A stretch of DNA of 64,000 nucleotides from GCA-002793235 sp965267355 (GCA_965267355.1 OZ253956.1:1116001-1180000); one strand, 5' to 3'. Shown: positions 1 to 9,823, counted from the first letter of the stretch. Notes: generated from the sequence alone by a model not told the origin. Program-made: numbers and translations.

Positions 1-257
1 CTACTGGTACATTGGAAATACATGCCGTATTGTTCTGGAGTTTTGTTTTTCCAATCAATTCTTATGGTACTGCCATTTTTGGCAAGGTAACTAGGCTCTC
101 CCCATTTTAATGTTTCTTCTATTTGAGTTAACCCTAAGTTATTAGCAGTTTCAATAATTAATGCTCTTAGTTCTAATAATTTACCCTTAACTGGTTTAGG
201 ATACTTATCAAAAACAGCTTGAACTTTTGGGTTAGTATTTATATTAACTTGAGCCAT
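1..257 (-). CDS. DUF1801-family protein, N-terminal part (runs off window)
   Basis: The minus strand reads an open frame from an ATG at 257 to the window edge (about 85 codons). It starts MAQVNINTNPKVQ and contains LKWGEPSYLAKNGS and IRIDWKNKTPEQYGMYFQ. This is the pattern of the DUF1801 (YdhG-like) family, small cytosolic proteins of unproven biochemical function, usually 110-140 residues, so roughly the last third is missing. The start codon directly follows the T-run of the terminator at 264-280 and has no visible ribosome binding site, so the true transcript start is unclear. The family call comes from motif recognition and is fairly secure; the function is unknown. Confidence 0.7.
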   Translation of the reverse strand, partial: MAQVNINTNPKVQAVFDKYPKPVKGKLLELRALIIETANNLGLTQIEETLKWGEPSYLAKNGSTIRIDWKNKTPEQYGMYFQCTS

Positions 258-263
258 AAAAAA

Positions 264-280
264 GCCCTCAAAGAGAGGGC
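264..280 (-). terminator. Rho-independent terminator after sucB
   Basis: GCCCTC (264-269) pairs with GAGGGC (275-280) around a 5-nt loop. On the minus strand the stem is followed by six T (263-258). It lies 7 bases past the sucB stop codon and ends the sucA-sucB transcript. The T-run touches the ATG of the next gene. Confidence 0.85.
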
Positions 281-287
281 TAAGTAT

Positions 288-1541
288 TTATAGTTTTAAT
301 AAAACTTCTTCAGGATCTTTACCTCCAAATACTATCGAACTAGGGTTCTCCAGCATTTCTTTTACAGTTTTTAAGAAACCTACAGATTCTTTTCCATCGA
401 TGATTCGGTGATCATAACTTAAAGCGACATACATAATAGGTCTAATCTCTACTTTTCCATTTATGGCAACAGGCCTTTCTACAATGTTGTGCATACCTAG
501 AATTGCACTTTGAGGAGGGTTGATAATTGGTGTACTCAACATTGAACCAAAAACACCTCCATTAGTAATGGTAAATGTACCACCCTCCATATCTGCAATA
601 TCAATTTTGCCGTCTCTTGCTTTTATAGCTAGACGTTTTATTTCAGCTTCAATTTCAGCCAGGCTCATTTGTTCTGCATTTCTTACTACTGGCACCATTA
701 ATCCCTTTGGTGAGCTAACAGCAATTCCAATATCAGCGTAATCGTAACTAACCATGTAATCTCCATCAATCATAGAGTTTACAGCTGGATATTGTCTTAA
801 AGCTTCGGTAACAGCTTTTGTAAAGAAGCTCATAAATCCTAAACTAACCCCATGAGACTCTTTGAATTTTTCTTTGTATTTAGCTCTTAAGTCCATTACA
901 GGTTTCATGTCTACTTCATTGAAAGTAGTGAGCATAGCAGTTTCGTTTTTTACAGAAACTAAACGAGAAGCAATTTTTCTTCTCAGCATGCTCATTTTCT
1001 TTTTCTCTTCCTCTCTTGTTCCTCCCCAGCCAATCATGGAGTCTGAACTAACGCCACTTGTCAGGTATGCTTCAATATCAGATTTGGTAATTTTACCGTT
1101 GCTACCGGAACCTTTTATTTTAGTCGCAGGAATACCGTTAGCAGCGATCATTTCTTTAGCTACAGGGGTTGCTTTTACATCTGCGGCAACAGATTTTGCT
1201 GGACCTGGATTTGGCATCGGGGTCTCTTCTTTTGCTGGTTCAGTAACAACTTCAACTTCTTTCTCTTCTGCATCTGCTTCAGAAACAAAATCAGCAGGAG
1301 GCTCTGCATCTGTATCAATTAAACAAACAACCGCACCAACTGCAATTACATCACCTTCTTCAGCCTTTAATGTGATAATACCACTTTCTTCGGCTGGTAA
1401 TTCTAGAGTTGCTTTATCAGAATCAACTTCTGCAATAGCCTGATCTTTTTCCACATAATCACCATCTTCAACTAACCATTGAGCAATTTCTACTTCTGTA
1501 ATCGATTCTCCCGGTGAGGGAACTTTCATTTCTAAAGCCAT
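288..1541 (-). CDS. sucB: 2-oxoglutarate dehydrogenase E2, dihydrolipoyl succinyltransferase
   Basis: This is the E2 core of the 2-oxoglutarate dehydrogenase complex. It transfers the succinyl group from lipoamide to CoA in the TCA cycle, in the cytosol. The 417-residue protein has the family's usual length and order. A lipoyl domain spans residues 1-80, with the lipoylated lysine K43 in EVDSDKATLELPA. A Pro/Ala/Glu-rich linker follows. The E3/E1-binding domain is at about 125-160, and the acyltransferase domain runs from about 185 to 417. The active-site motif SYDHRIIDGKES carries H378 and D382. The gene sits 35 bases downstream of sucA on the same strand, so the two are very probably one operon, closed by the terminator at 264-280. 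No lpd (E3) gene is in the window. The E2o rather than pyruvate E2 call rests on the motif and the sucA neighbour. Confidence 0.96.
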   Translation of the reverse strand: MALEMKVPSPGESITEVEIAQWLVEDGDYVEKDQAIAEVDSDKATLELPAEESGIITLKAEEGDVIAVGAVVCLIDTDAEPPADFVSEADAEEKEVEVVTEPAKEETPMPNPGPAKSVAADVKATPVAKEMIAANGIPATKIKGSGSNGKITKSDIEAYLTSGVSSDSMIGWGGTREEEKKKMSMLRRKIASRLVSVKNETAMLTTFNEVDMKPVMDLRAKYKEKFKESHGVSLGFMSFFTKAVTEALRQYPAVNSMIDGDYMVSYDYADIGIAVSSPKGLMVPVVRNAEQMSLAEIEAEIKRLAIKARDGKIDIADMEGGTFTITNGGVFGSMLSTPIINPPQSAILGMHNIVERPVAINGKVEIRPIMYVALSYDHRIIDGKESVGFLKTVKEMLENPSSIVFGGKDPEEVLLKL

Positions 1542-1576
1542 AGCTTTTTTTAATTTATCTTTAACTATTTAATATC

Positions 1577-4297
1577 TTAACTTGTTACAAGAGCATATTT
1601 AAATACTCTGTCTATAATATCATTGTGTCTTACAGCATGAGCTTTTGATGAGCCGGTTGCTGGAGCTCCACTTTCTGCTAATGAAATCACCTCTAATTTA
1701 ACTGAAGTAAAATGTCTAAGCATATGTGTCCATGCCCCCATATTTTCTGGTTCTTCTTGTGCCCAAATATAGTTTTTAGCGTTTTTGTATTTCGCTATAA
1801 TTTTATCTAATTGTATTTGAGGTAGAGGATAAAGTTGTTCTACTCTTACAATTGCTATGTTTTCTGCACCGCCAATTTCTTCTTGTTTAGCTAGTAAATC
1901 ATAATAGAACTTACCCGTACAGAATACAACCGTATCTACATTTTTAGTATTTGCATTGTTATCATCAATTACCTCTTGGAAGCTGCCTTTTGCCATCTCA
2001 TCAATAGTAGAAACGCATTTAGGTAGTCTTAACAAACTCTTAGGTGTAAAGACAACTAGAGGTTTACGGAATTTGCGATGCAGTTGTCTTCTTAATAAAT
2101 GAAAATAGTTAGCAGGTGTGCTGGCATTAGCAACTTGCATATTTTCTTCAGCACATTGCTGTAGAAAACGTTCCATTCTACCACTTGAGTGTTCGGCTCC
2201 TTGACCTTCGTACCCATGAGGTAACAACATTACCAATCCGTTTTGTGTTTTCCATTTTTCTTCAGCAGCTGATAAAAATTGATCGATAATAATTTGCGCA
2301 CCGTTAAAGAAATCTCCAAATTGTGCTTCCCAAATAGTTAAACCATTTGGTGTAGCCATTGCATAACCATATTCAAAACCTAAAACTCCATACTCTGAAA
2401 GTAATGAGTTATAAACCCAGAAATTGGCTTGTTTTTTAGATAAGTTTCTTAAAGGGATATATTCTTCTTCAGATTCTTCAACTTTAAGAACAGCATGCCT
2501 GTGCGAGAAAGTTCCTCTTTCTACATCCTGACCAGAAATTCTTACAGGGTGGCCTTCCTCTAATAATGTTGCGTAAGCTAAAAGTTCACCAGTTGCCCAA
2601 TCTAACCTTGTTCCATCGTTAATCATCTTCAATCTATCGTCAAATAATCGCGTGATTTTTCTGATAAATTTTTTATCTGAAGGTAGGGTAGCAATTTTCT
2701 TGCCTAGAGGAAGTAGTTTTTTCTTATCATAGCCAGTTTCAGGAGATTTGTCAAATTCACCAGGTTTACAATATGAATAATCTTCCCAGGTTCTTTTTAG
2801 AAAGTGAGTAACGGATGCTTTTTCGATTTGCTTAGCATCGCTCAAAAAACCTTGTAATTCTGCATCAAATTCTTTTTGAATATTTTTAGCTTCGGCTTGA
2901 GTAATTATATTTTCGCCAATTAATTTATTTAAATAAATGTCTCTTGGGTTTAGATGCTTACCTATTGCTTTATATAATAAAGGCTGAGTAAATCTTGGTT
3001 CATCACCTTCATTATGACCGTACTTTCTATATCCTAAAATATCTATAAATACGTCTCGATGGAATTTTTGTCGATATTCTATTGCAAATTGTACAGCTTG
3101 AATAACAGCTTCAACATCATCTCCATTAACATGTAGTACTGGTGATAAAGTAACTTTACCAACATCGGTACAATAGGTACTTGATCTACCATCTAAATAG
3201 TTAGTAGTAAATCCTATTTGATTGTTTACAACAATATGGATGGTACCACCTGTACGATAACCATCCAGTTGAGCCATTTGAATGACTTCATAAACAATAC
3301 CTTGCCCAGAGATTGCAGCATCACCATGTATTAGTATGGGAACAATTTTGTTCTCATCTTTCAGATAGGTATCTATTTTAGAACGCGTAATACCCTCAAC
3401 AACAGGATCAACTGTCTCAAGGTGAGAAGGGTTTGGAGCTAATGTCATATGAACATCGTGCCCGTTATCTGTTTTTACATCACAAGAGTATCCGAGGTGG
3501 TATTTTACATCGCCATCAAAAATATTGTCTTCATATTCTTTGCCTTCAAATTCACTAAAAATAGCTTTGTACGTTTTGTTAAAAATGTTTGCTAGCACAT
3601 TTAATCTTCCTCTGTGAGCCATTCCAACAATAAACTCTTTAATTCCTATTTCTGCCCCACGTTCAACAATTGCATCTAAGGCTGGAATTAAAGCTTCGTT
3701 TCCTTCTAACGAAAACCTTTTTTGACCCACAAACTTTTTATGTAAAAATTGTTCAAAACCAACAGCTTGGCTTAATTTTTTAAGTACATGCTTTTTGTCA
3801 TTTGTAGAGAGTTGTAACCTATTTTTAAGTTCAATTTTATTTTTTATCCAATCTACTTGTTCAGGTTTTCTAATATAGGTATATTCTATTCCAATAGATT
3901 GACAGTAAGTCTCTTCTAAATGAATAATAATGTCTTTTAGTTTTGCAGGTCCAATTCCTGTTTCGCTACCAGCTTGAAAAACGGTATCTAAATCAGTCTT
4001 TTCTAAACCAAAATTTTCTATATCTAGATTAGGGCTATATTGTCTTCTGGTTCTAACAGGGTTAGTTTTTGTAAACAAATGACCTCTGGAACGATACCCG
4101 TTAATTAAATCAAGAACCTTAAATTCTTTGTCGAACCCTTCAGGGACATCGGTATCGTAATTTTTTCTTGCAAATTCAAACCCTTCAAAAAATTTCCTCC
4201 AGCCTTCTTCAACTGAGTTAGGGTCGTTTAGATATTGCTGATAGTAATCTTCAATTACATTTCCATCAGCATTGCTCAAATAGGAATGTTTATCCAT
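1577..4297 (-). CDS. sucA: 2-oxoglutarate dehydrogenase E1 component
   Basis: This is the thiamine-diphosphate-dependent E1 of the 2-oxoglutarate dehydrogenase complex, which decarboxylates 2-oxoglutarate and succinylates the lipoyl group of SucB. I start it at the ATG at 4297 (MDKHSYLSNADGNVIEDYYQ). That gives 906 residues, matching the family, and places AAAGG just upstream; an open frame continues 28 codons further upstream but looks non-coding. Recognisable E1o blocks are the N-terminal YLSNADGNVIEDYYQQYL (E2-binding region), GMAHRGRLNVLANI, IHGDAAISGQGIVYEV, the cofactor-binding HVNGDDVEAVIQAV, GHNEGDEPRFTQPL, and the transketolase-like C-terminal half with FSHRHAVL and LPHGYEGQGAEHSS. 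It is co-transcribed with sucB. The terminator-like hairpin at 4416-4446 separates it from the next gene upstream. Confidence 0.96.
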   Translation of the reverse strand: MDKHSYLSNADGNVIEDYYQQYLNDPNSVEEGWRKFFEGFEFARKNYDTDVPEGFDKEFKVLDLINGYRSRGHLFTKTNPVRTRRQYSPNLDIENFGLEKTDLDTVFQAGSETGIGPAKLKDIIIHLEETYCQSIGIEYTYIRKPEQVDWIKNKIELKNRLQLSTNDKKHVLKKLSQAVGFEQFLHKKFVGQKRFSLEGNEALIPALDAIVERGAEIGIKEFIVGMAHRGRLNVLANIFNKTYKAIFSEFEGKEYEDNIFDGDVKYHLGYSCDVKTDNGHDVHMTLAPNPSHLETVDPVVEGITRSKIDTYLKDENKIVPILIHGDAAISGQGIVYEVIQMAQLDGYRTGGTIHIVVNNQIGFTTNYLDGRSSTYCTDVGKVTLSPVLHVNGDDVEAVIQAVQFAIEYRQKFHRDVFIDILGYRKYGHNEGDEPRFTQPLLYKAIGKHLNPRDIYLNKLIGENIITQAEAKNIQKEFDAELQGFLSDAKQIEKASVTHFLKRTWEDYSYCKPGEFDKSPETGYDKKKLLPLGKKIATLPSDKKFIRKITRLFDDRLKMINDGTRLDWATGELLAYATLLEEGHPVRISGQDVERGTFSHRHAVLKVEESEEEYIPLRNLSKKQANFWVYNSLLSEYGVLGFEYGYAMATPNGLTIWEAQFGDFFNGAQIIIDQFLSAAEEKWKTQNGLVMLLPHGYEGQGAEHSSGRMERFLQQCAEENMQVANASTPANYFHLLRRQLHRKFRKPLVVFTPKSLLRLPKCVSTIDEMAKGSFQEVIDDNNANTKNVDTVVFCTGKFYYDLLAKQEEIGGAENIAIVRVEQLYPLPQIQLDKIIAKYKNAKNYIWAQEEPENMGAWTHMLRHFTSVKLEVISLAESGAPATGSSKAHAVRHNDIIDRVFKYALVTS

Positions 4298-4415
4298 GCC
4301 TTTGTTTTGATAATACAATACACAAAGTAAATAAATATTCAAGTATTTTAAGGGGATATAGTCAAAAATTATGCACCACAATAGCTATTTATAGAAAAGT
4401 GTACTAAAATAAAGC

Positions 4416-4446
4416 ATAAGGAGAGGTAATTATTACCTTTCCTTAT
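4416..4446 (-). terminator. Probable terminator after the SBBP-repeat gene
   Basis: A 15-bp stem with one mismatch pairs 4416-4430 with 4432-4446 (ATAAGGAGAGGTAAT against ATTACCTTTCCTTAT). On the minus strand it is followed by a T-rich stretch (GCTTTATTTTAG). It lies 22 bases past the stop of the upstream minus-strand gene and before the sucA start. Confidence 0.6.
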
Positions 4447-4468
4447 TACTAAACTGAAAAAGCTATTA

Positions 4469-6154
4469 CTACTCTTTTATTAGTTTTTTAGAGTGTATTT
4501 TTCCATCAACATTTATATTTAAAATGTAATATCCTTTTGCTAGACCACCTACGTCAATGTTACTCGTGTTGTAGTATTGCCCAACTAATTTTCCAATGGT
4601 ATTATAAATACTTATTGAACTTGGATTTTCTCCTAAAATAAATACCTGATTTTGTGCTGGATTAGGGTAGAGGACTATGTTTTTTTCTTCGTTTATTTCT
4701 GGTAATGCAGTGGTAGTAAAAGAATATTTTGCAAGATAAGAGTCCCATGAACCAGCTTCAGAAGCTAAAGTATCAACTCCTGCTCCTAGATCAAAGTCCA
4801 TTGTGTTTTTAAAGTAACCACCAACAACCCAATCTCCTGCATCATCAATAGCAAAAGTACCTAGTCTGTCATCTGCAGTTGCTGCAAGATGAAAAATATC
4901 TGAGAATGCTCCATTAGCAGTATCTAAGGATAAAATAAACCCATCGAAAGAACCTAGGTTATTAACAGGGTATGTGGTCGCATTGGGATCAAAATCTATA
5001 GTAGAACTAGAAAAAATACCTCCAATTACTAAATTTCCATTAGCGTCTATTTTTATATTCGACCAAGCTCTGTCATCTCCATTACTGCCAAAAGTTTTTC
5101 CCCATTTATAGTTCCCTCCTGAATCAAATTTTACAACGAAACAATCAAAATTCCCATTATTTCCATGCTGTGCTCCTCCACCTGATGGGTTTAGATCTAT
5201 TCCAAAGCTATAATAACCGCTTACATAAACGTTTCCATTAGCATCTGAGGTAACACATTCGGCAGATTGCCAATATTGATCACTAAAAATTTTAGTCCAT
5301 TGAAAACTTGCACTAGTATCTAGTTTTAATATGTATCCTTCAGCTTGATGCGTATTGGACATTTGATGTGTACCTGTTCCAGGATCAAAATCCATTAAAC
5401 CACCAAAATATCCTGCTAGAAAAATGTTGCCATTTCCATCGTACTCAATGCTTAACCCAGCATCAAAATCTCCTGGTACATCAAAAGAGTGTCCCCAAAC
5501 ATAGTTTCCGTCTTTGTCGAGTTTTAAAATATAAGTATCTGTTGAAGATGAAGTGGCATAACGCATTTGTACTCCTGTTCCTGGGTCAAGATCAATAGAG
5601 TCTTGAAAAGACCCAGTAATATAAATGTTATCGTTTTCATCTATTTCCACATCCGTAACCGCATCATTTTCAAGTCCGCCAATAGATTTTGCCCAATCTA
5701 AAGTTCCGTTGTAAAGTAATTTCACAATAAAAATATCGGCATTTCCATTTGATGTTAAATTATATGTGTTTTGATTGTGAATGTCAAAATCTACTGTGTT
5801 ATTAAATGTACCTACAACAATCATTCTTCCACTCATTGTGAGTTCAACATCTTCTCCTCTATCGTCTCCTGCACTACCAAATTGATATGTCCAAAAATGA
5901 CCTCCTACTTTGTTGTATTTCTGAATGTAAATATCATTACTTCCATTTGAAGTAAGGGTTGGGCCACCGTTGCTAAAGTTTCCTGATCCATCAAAATAGC
6001 CTGTAACAAAAATATCTTTATGAATAGGTTGTGTGACTATACCTTTAATAAATTCACCTCCTGAAGAAGGTGTATGATTTGCCCATTGATAATTTTGAGC
6101 GTTCAAATTAAAAAAAGCTAATGTTGTAGCTATACTTAGTAATATTCTTTTCAT
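4469..6154 (-). CDS. Secreted SBBP-repeat beta-propeller protein, T9SS type A
   Basis: This is an exported protein of 561 residues counted from the ATG at 6154 (MKRILLSIATTLAFFNLNAQ is a clear signal peptide ending in NAQ). The longer frame upstream of it lacks signal-peptide logic. The body is a chain of roughly 60-residue repeats of the type YILKLDKDGNYVWGHSF ... DFDPGTG ... DANGNVYVSGYY, the SBBP (seven-bladed beta-propeller) repeat. The C-terminus, from NIVLYPNPAQNQVFILGE to KKLIKE, is a type IX secretion type A sorting domain, so the protein should cross the outer membrane and be surface-attached or released. It lies 84 bases downstream of the propeller histidine kinase on the same strand and may share its transcript. 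Ligand and role are unknown. Confidence 0.85.
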   Translation of the reverse strand: MKRILLSIATTLAFFNLNAQNYQWANHTPSSGGEFIKGIVTQPIHKDIFVTGYFDGSGNFSNGGPTLTSNGSNDIYIQKYNKVGGHFWTYQFGSAGDDRGEDVELTMSGRMIVVGTFNNTVDFDIHNQNTYNLTSNGNADIFIVKLLYNGTLDWAKSIGGLENDAVTDVEIDENDNIYITGSFQDSIDLDPGTGVQMRYATSSSTDTYILKLDKDGNYVWGHSFDVPGDFDAGLSIEYDGNGNIFLAGYFGGLMDFDPGTGTHQMSNTHQAEGYILKLDTSASFQWTKIFSDQYWQSAECVTSDANGNVYVSGYYSFGIDLNPSGGGAQHGNNGNFDCFVVKFDSGGNYKWGKTFGSNGDDRAWSNIKIDANGNLVIGGIFSSSTIDFDPNATTYPVNNLGSFDGFILSLDTANGAFSDIFHLAATADDRLGTFAIDDAGDWVVGGYFKNTMDFDLGAGVDTLASEAGSWDSYLAKYSFTTTALPEINEEKNIVLYPNPAQNQVFILGENPSSISIYNTIGKLVGQYYNTSNIDVGGLAKGYYILNINVDGKIHSKKLIKE

Positions 6155-6238
6155 AGTAATAAAATTTATGACAAGAATACTACCTGTTTGAGCAACTAAT
6201 ATAAAAGGGTTTATGAAGAGCAAAAAGAGTTTGTGAAA

Positions 6239-9085
6239 TTAAAAATGAGAATGATAAGGCATATTTATTATAACCTTTGTTCCTTTAGCTATACTTTCAT
6301 CTTTTAAATCAATTATTTCGTAACCAATATCATCACCGTACTGATTTTTTAATATATATAGACGCTTTTCTATTGCCTTTAAAGCAAAAGATTCGTGCGG
6401 TTTCCCTTGTCTTTGTTGGATTTTTTTCGATTCCTCCCTGCCAACACCATTATCAGTTATAGTACAAATAAGTTGCTTGTTTTTTAATTTAAATGCTATG
6501 GTAAGTTTTTTTGCTCCAGATTTATGTAAAAGCCCATGAATTAGTGCATTTTCTATAAATGGTTGGATTAATAAAGAAGGTATATTTATTCCATCTACAT
6601 CTGAACAAATTATAGAATATGAAAAATCATCACCAAAGCGAAGCTGTTCTAGTTTTAAGTAAATATCTAAAAATTCTATTTCTTTTTCTAATGGAATAAA
6701 ATCTTGATTAGAATAATTTAAAGTGTTTCTAACAAGTTGGGCAAATAGTACAATGTAGTCATAAGAAGCATCAGTATCTTGTTGCAATATTAAGTCTTGA
6801 ATAGAATTTAAAGAGTTAAAAATAAAATGGGGATTCATTTGAGAACGCAAAGCTTTAAGTTCAGAATCTATAAGATCGGTTTGTAGTTTTTGTTTTTCTA
6901 ATTTTTCTTTATTTTTTCTTTTTATCCATTTAATCCTTATTAAAAATGAAATAACAATTATTAATAGCAACCCTAAAGAAATAAGTAAATAAAACCACCA
7001 TGTTTGCCAATAGGGAGCTTGTATATGAATTGATAGTGTTTCTTTCTCACTTAAAGATTCTCCATATTTTCCAATTATTTCCAGGCTATAATTTCCATAG
7101 GGAAGAGCTTTATACTCTATTGTATAGGAATTTTTAAGCTTGTTCCATGTACTATCTAAACCAATTAACCTATAGGAAATAACACTTTCTTTTTGTTGCT
7201 TTATATCATTGTTTTTAACGAAAAAAGAAAACTGGTTTTCTGTGTGATGTAGATTGATGAGTTCTGTTCTTTTTTTTATGTTTCCATTCACTAATATAGA
7301 ATCTATAGATATGTTTACAGAGGGTGGGTTTTGAGAAAATAAAGAAAGGTTAACGGAAAGTAATTTAGATCTATCTATAATAACCCACAACATATTATTT
7401 GAAACATCAAAATCGGTTACATAGCCTGTAATACCTTCAACTAAACCTAATAAACGAGTTGTGTTGTTTTTAAGGTGGTAAGCATAAAACCCTTCTTGAG
7501 ATAGATAAATAAGGTAGTTATTTATGAGTCGAATTTTTCTAATTTTTTTATTTTCTGTTTTCTCTAATTTTTTAATAGTATCCGATAAAATTATAATACC
7601 ATTATTTTGAGTAGAGCAATAAATATTATCATTGATAATGATCATATCACTACATAAAACAGTATTGTTGTTGTAGGTGATTTCTGAGTAGTTTCCGTGT
7701 GCATCTATTTTTATTAATCCTGAAGTATAAGCAGCGTAAATATAATTGTTGTGAAAAACAACTGCTTGACATCTCTCTGCTGCTCTATCGAAAGAGTAAT
7801 AAGTTTCATTTTTTTTCCACTTTTTGTTATTTGTAAAGTTTTCTTTTTGGTAGGTAAAAATTCCTCTAGATGTTGCATAAATTATTTCATTTGTGTTGGT
7901 AACACAAATATCTTTTACTGCTTTTATTGGTGCTTTACTATCTAATTCATGAAATACCGAAGGGAAAGGGTTTAGTATGTTTAGGTTAACGTCATCTACT
8001 CTGATAAGTTTTGAAGTGTTTGATTCATTTGATGAAACTAACACTTTGGGGGGGTGATAATTAGAATATTTTATAATTCCTGTATTATCATTCAATAATA
8101 AGATATCATTATTTACAGTAACTATTGACTTAAGTTTGTTTTGATTATTTGATAAATGATGTTCAATAGTGTTTTGGCTAGGAATAACATAAATCCCATT
8201 GCCAAAAGTGCCTAAATATAAAGCTCCATCTTTATCAGAAGTGATAGCTGAAAAAAATGTATTTGGGAAATAAGTGTTAGATGTTTTTAAGGTGTCATTT
8301 TCTAAATAAATTTTTCTTATTCCTTTTTTATAGCTTCTAGCCCAAAGTTCATCTTCGTTGTATTGGTAATAAGATTCTTTTTCTATAAAAGGAATAGATG
8401 ACACAGTTTTTAAATCTCCTGAAAAAGTTTTATTGTGGAGGTAAATTAATTGATTTGAAAGAGAAAAGAAACTATCAAAAGCATATGCTCCATTATTTTT
8501 ATAATTTCTATTAACATTAATTTTTTGTAATTGATAACCATTGTTTTGAAATGAAATTATGGAGTCTTTAATATTGATTGCCCCGATGAGTTTTTTATTG
8601 GGCAGTTTGGTTAAAGTATGTCTTGAAGATTGATTTTTATAGAGCAAATGATATTTCCCTTTTTCAACACGAAAAAATCCTTTTGAAGCAAAGATTAAAT
8701 GGTTGTCAGAAGTGAATTCTAATTGGGAAATATCAGATATATGTTCTTTTGGAATTTCACAAAATAAAAAAGCAGAATCGTTTTTGATTTCAAAAATCTG
8801 TCCCTTTAAATTGCAACAAAAAATTCTATTGTTATCATCTTGAGTTAAACTAAATGCAGATAATCCTTTTTGTTTTCCATCATACCAAACAGGAGTAAAT
8901 TTATTATATCTAAACTTTAAAATTCCTTGATTACTTGTAAGGTACAAATCATTATTGTGAGTAAGTAAAATAGAATAAACATCAGTATTACTAAGCTGGT
9001 TTTTTCCTAATACAAAAGATGAAAAATTTTGCGAATAACCAAGGGCTACAAAAACAATAGAAAATGCTGTAAATAATAATCTCAC
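6239..9085 (-). CDS. Propeller-sensor histidine kinase, LytS/YehU class
   Basis: This is a membrane sensor kinase of 948 residues. The start is a GTG at 9085, chosen because it gives a signal peptide (RLLFTAFSIVFVALGYSQ); it follows the upstream regulator's TAA with no gap. Residues about 20-590 form a periplasmic beta-propeller of two-component-regulator type. About 600-690 is a Y_Y_Y domain (ISYRLIGLDSTWNKL, YKALPYGNYSLEI). A membrane helix lies at 697-718, followed by a cytosolic coiled coil. The kinase core has H753 in QMNPHFIFNSLNSIQDLI, the LytS-class phosphorylation motif, and the ATPase motif IQPFIENALIHGL with DNGVGREES. Its partner is the adjacent LytTR regulator. The stimulus is unknown. 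The 5-prime part is AT-rich but otherwise looks like its neighbours. Confidence 0.92.
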   Translation of the reverse strand: MRLLFTAFSIVFVALGYSQNFSSFVLGKNQLSNTDVYSILLTHNNDLYLTSNQGILKFRYNKFTPVWYDGKQKGLSAFSLTQDDNNRIFCCNLKGQIFEIKNDSAFLFCEIPKEHISDISQLEFTSDNHLIFASKGFFRVEKGKYHLLYKNQSSRHTLTKLPNKKLIGAINIKDSIISFQNNGYQLQKINVNRNYKNNGAYAFDSFFSLSNQLIYLHNKTFSGDLKTVSSIPFIEKESYYQYNEDELWARSYKKGIRKIYLENDTLKTSNTYFPNTFFSAITSDKDGALYLGTFGNGIYVIPSQNTIEHHLSNNQNKLKSIVTVNNDILLLNDNTGIIKYSNYHPPKVLVSSNESNTSKLIRVDDVNLNILNPFPSVFHELDSKAPIKAVKDICVTNTNEIIYATSRGIFTYQKENFTNNKKWKKNETYYSFDRAAERCQAVVFHNNYIYAAYTSGLIKIDAHGNYSEITYNNNTVLCSDMIIINDNIYCSTQNNGIIILSDTIKKLEKTENKKIRKIRLINNYLIYLSQEGFYAYHLKNNTTRLLGLVEGITGYVTDFDVSNNMLWVIIDRSKLLSVNLSLFSQNPPSVNISIDSILVNGNIKKRTELINLHHTENQFSFFVKNNDIKQQKESVISYRLIGLDSTWNKLKNSYTIEYKALPYGNYSLEIIGKYGESLSEKETLSIHIQAPYWQTWWFYLLISLGLLLIIVISFLIRIKWIKRKNKEKLEKQKLQTDLIDSELKALRSQMNPHFIFNSLNSIQDLILQQDTDASYDYIVLFAQLVRNTLNYSNQDFIPLEKEIEFLDIYLKLEQLRFGDDFSYSIICSDVDGINIPSLLIQPFIENALIHGLLHKSGAKKLTIAFKLKNKQLICTITDNGVGREESKKIQQRQGKPHESFALKAIEKRLYILKNQYGDDIGYEIIDLKDESIAKGTKVIINMPYHSHF

Positions 9086-9823
9086 TTATAATGCTTGTTC
9101 AAATTCTTCCATTTTAACTCTAGAAAGCTTTGCAATAATATTATTAGTTAAAAATAGGGTTAAATCGGATTTATTTAAACTAACGGTATGATTTAAACTA
9201 ATTAACCAAGTTCTGTGTGAGCGGAAAAAAGCTGATTCTTTAGGGATAACATTTTCAAAATATTTCAAATTTTTACTGATAGTAATTTTCTCGTTGTTGG
9301 TTAGGTGTATTACGCTATAAGCTCCGTCAGCTTCAATAGCTATAATATTTTGTAATTCAAGAATTCTTCTGTTTCCTAATTCTGGAATTATTATTTTGCT
9401 AAACTCTTTCTCTTTTATTGACTTAGCAAGTATTTGATATTCTTCTAATTGGTTTTTTGTTTTAATTTTTTCGCTAACTCTAGTAATAGCTTCTGCTAAT
9501 CTGCTTCTACTAACGGGTTTTACTAAATAATCTACAGCACTTAATTCAAAAGCTTTAATAGCATATTGGTCGTAAGCGGTTACAAATATTATTTCAAAAT
9601 CTATTTCATCAAAAAAATCAACTATTTCATAACCATTATAATTGGGCATTTGTACATCCAAAAAGACCACATTAGGGTTGTGTTTTTTAATAGTTTGAAC
9701 ACCTTCTTTTAAGGTTGAACATTGTTCAATAATTTTAATATCAGAAAAACTTCTTTCTATAAGGTTTTTTAATACGTTTCTTGCTCGCTGCTCGTCATCT
9801 ATTATTATAGCCTTAATTTCCAT
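9086..9823 (-). CDS. LytTR-family response regulator
   Basis: This is a cytosolic DNA-binding response regulator of 245 residues. The receiver domain (1-120) has the acidic pair D9-D10, the phosphoacceptor D56 in VVFLDVQMPN, and the conserved lysine in VDYLVKPVS. The C-terminal half (about 145-245) is a LytTR DNA-binding domain, recognisable by IIAIEADGAYSVIHL and FFRSHRTWLISLNHT. The stop TAA is immediately followed by the GTG of the LytS-type kinase, so the two are translationally linked and surely form one system. I saw no good TAnnTTTG promoter in the 184-base region shared with korA. The target genes may include the downstream secreted propeller protein (inference). Confidence 0.93.
   Translation of the reverse strand: MEIKAIIIDDEQRARNVLKNLIERSFSDIKIIEQCSTLKEGVQTIKKHNPNVVFLDVQMPNYNGYEIVDFFDEIDFEIIFVTAYDQYAIKAFELSAVDYLVKPVSRSRLAEAITRVSEKIKTKNQLEEYQILAKSIKEKEFSKIIIPELGNRRILELQNIIAIEADGAYSVIHLTNNEKITISKNLKYFENVIPKESAFFRSHRTWLISLNHTVSLNKSDLTLFLTNNIIAKLSRVKMEEFEQAL

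Noticed and set aside
4298..4381. 28-codon N-terminal extension of sucA
   Set aside because: The internal ATG at 4297 matches the known E1 N-terminus and is preceded by AAAGG; the extension is not E1-like.
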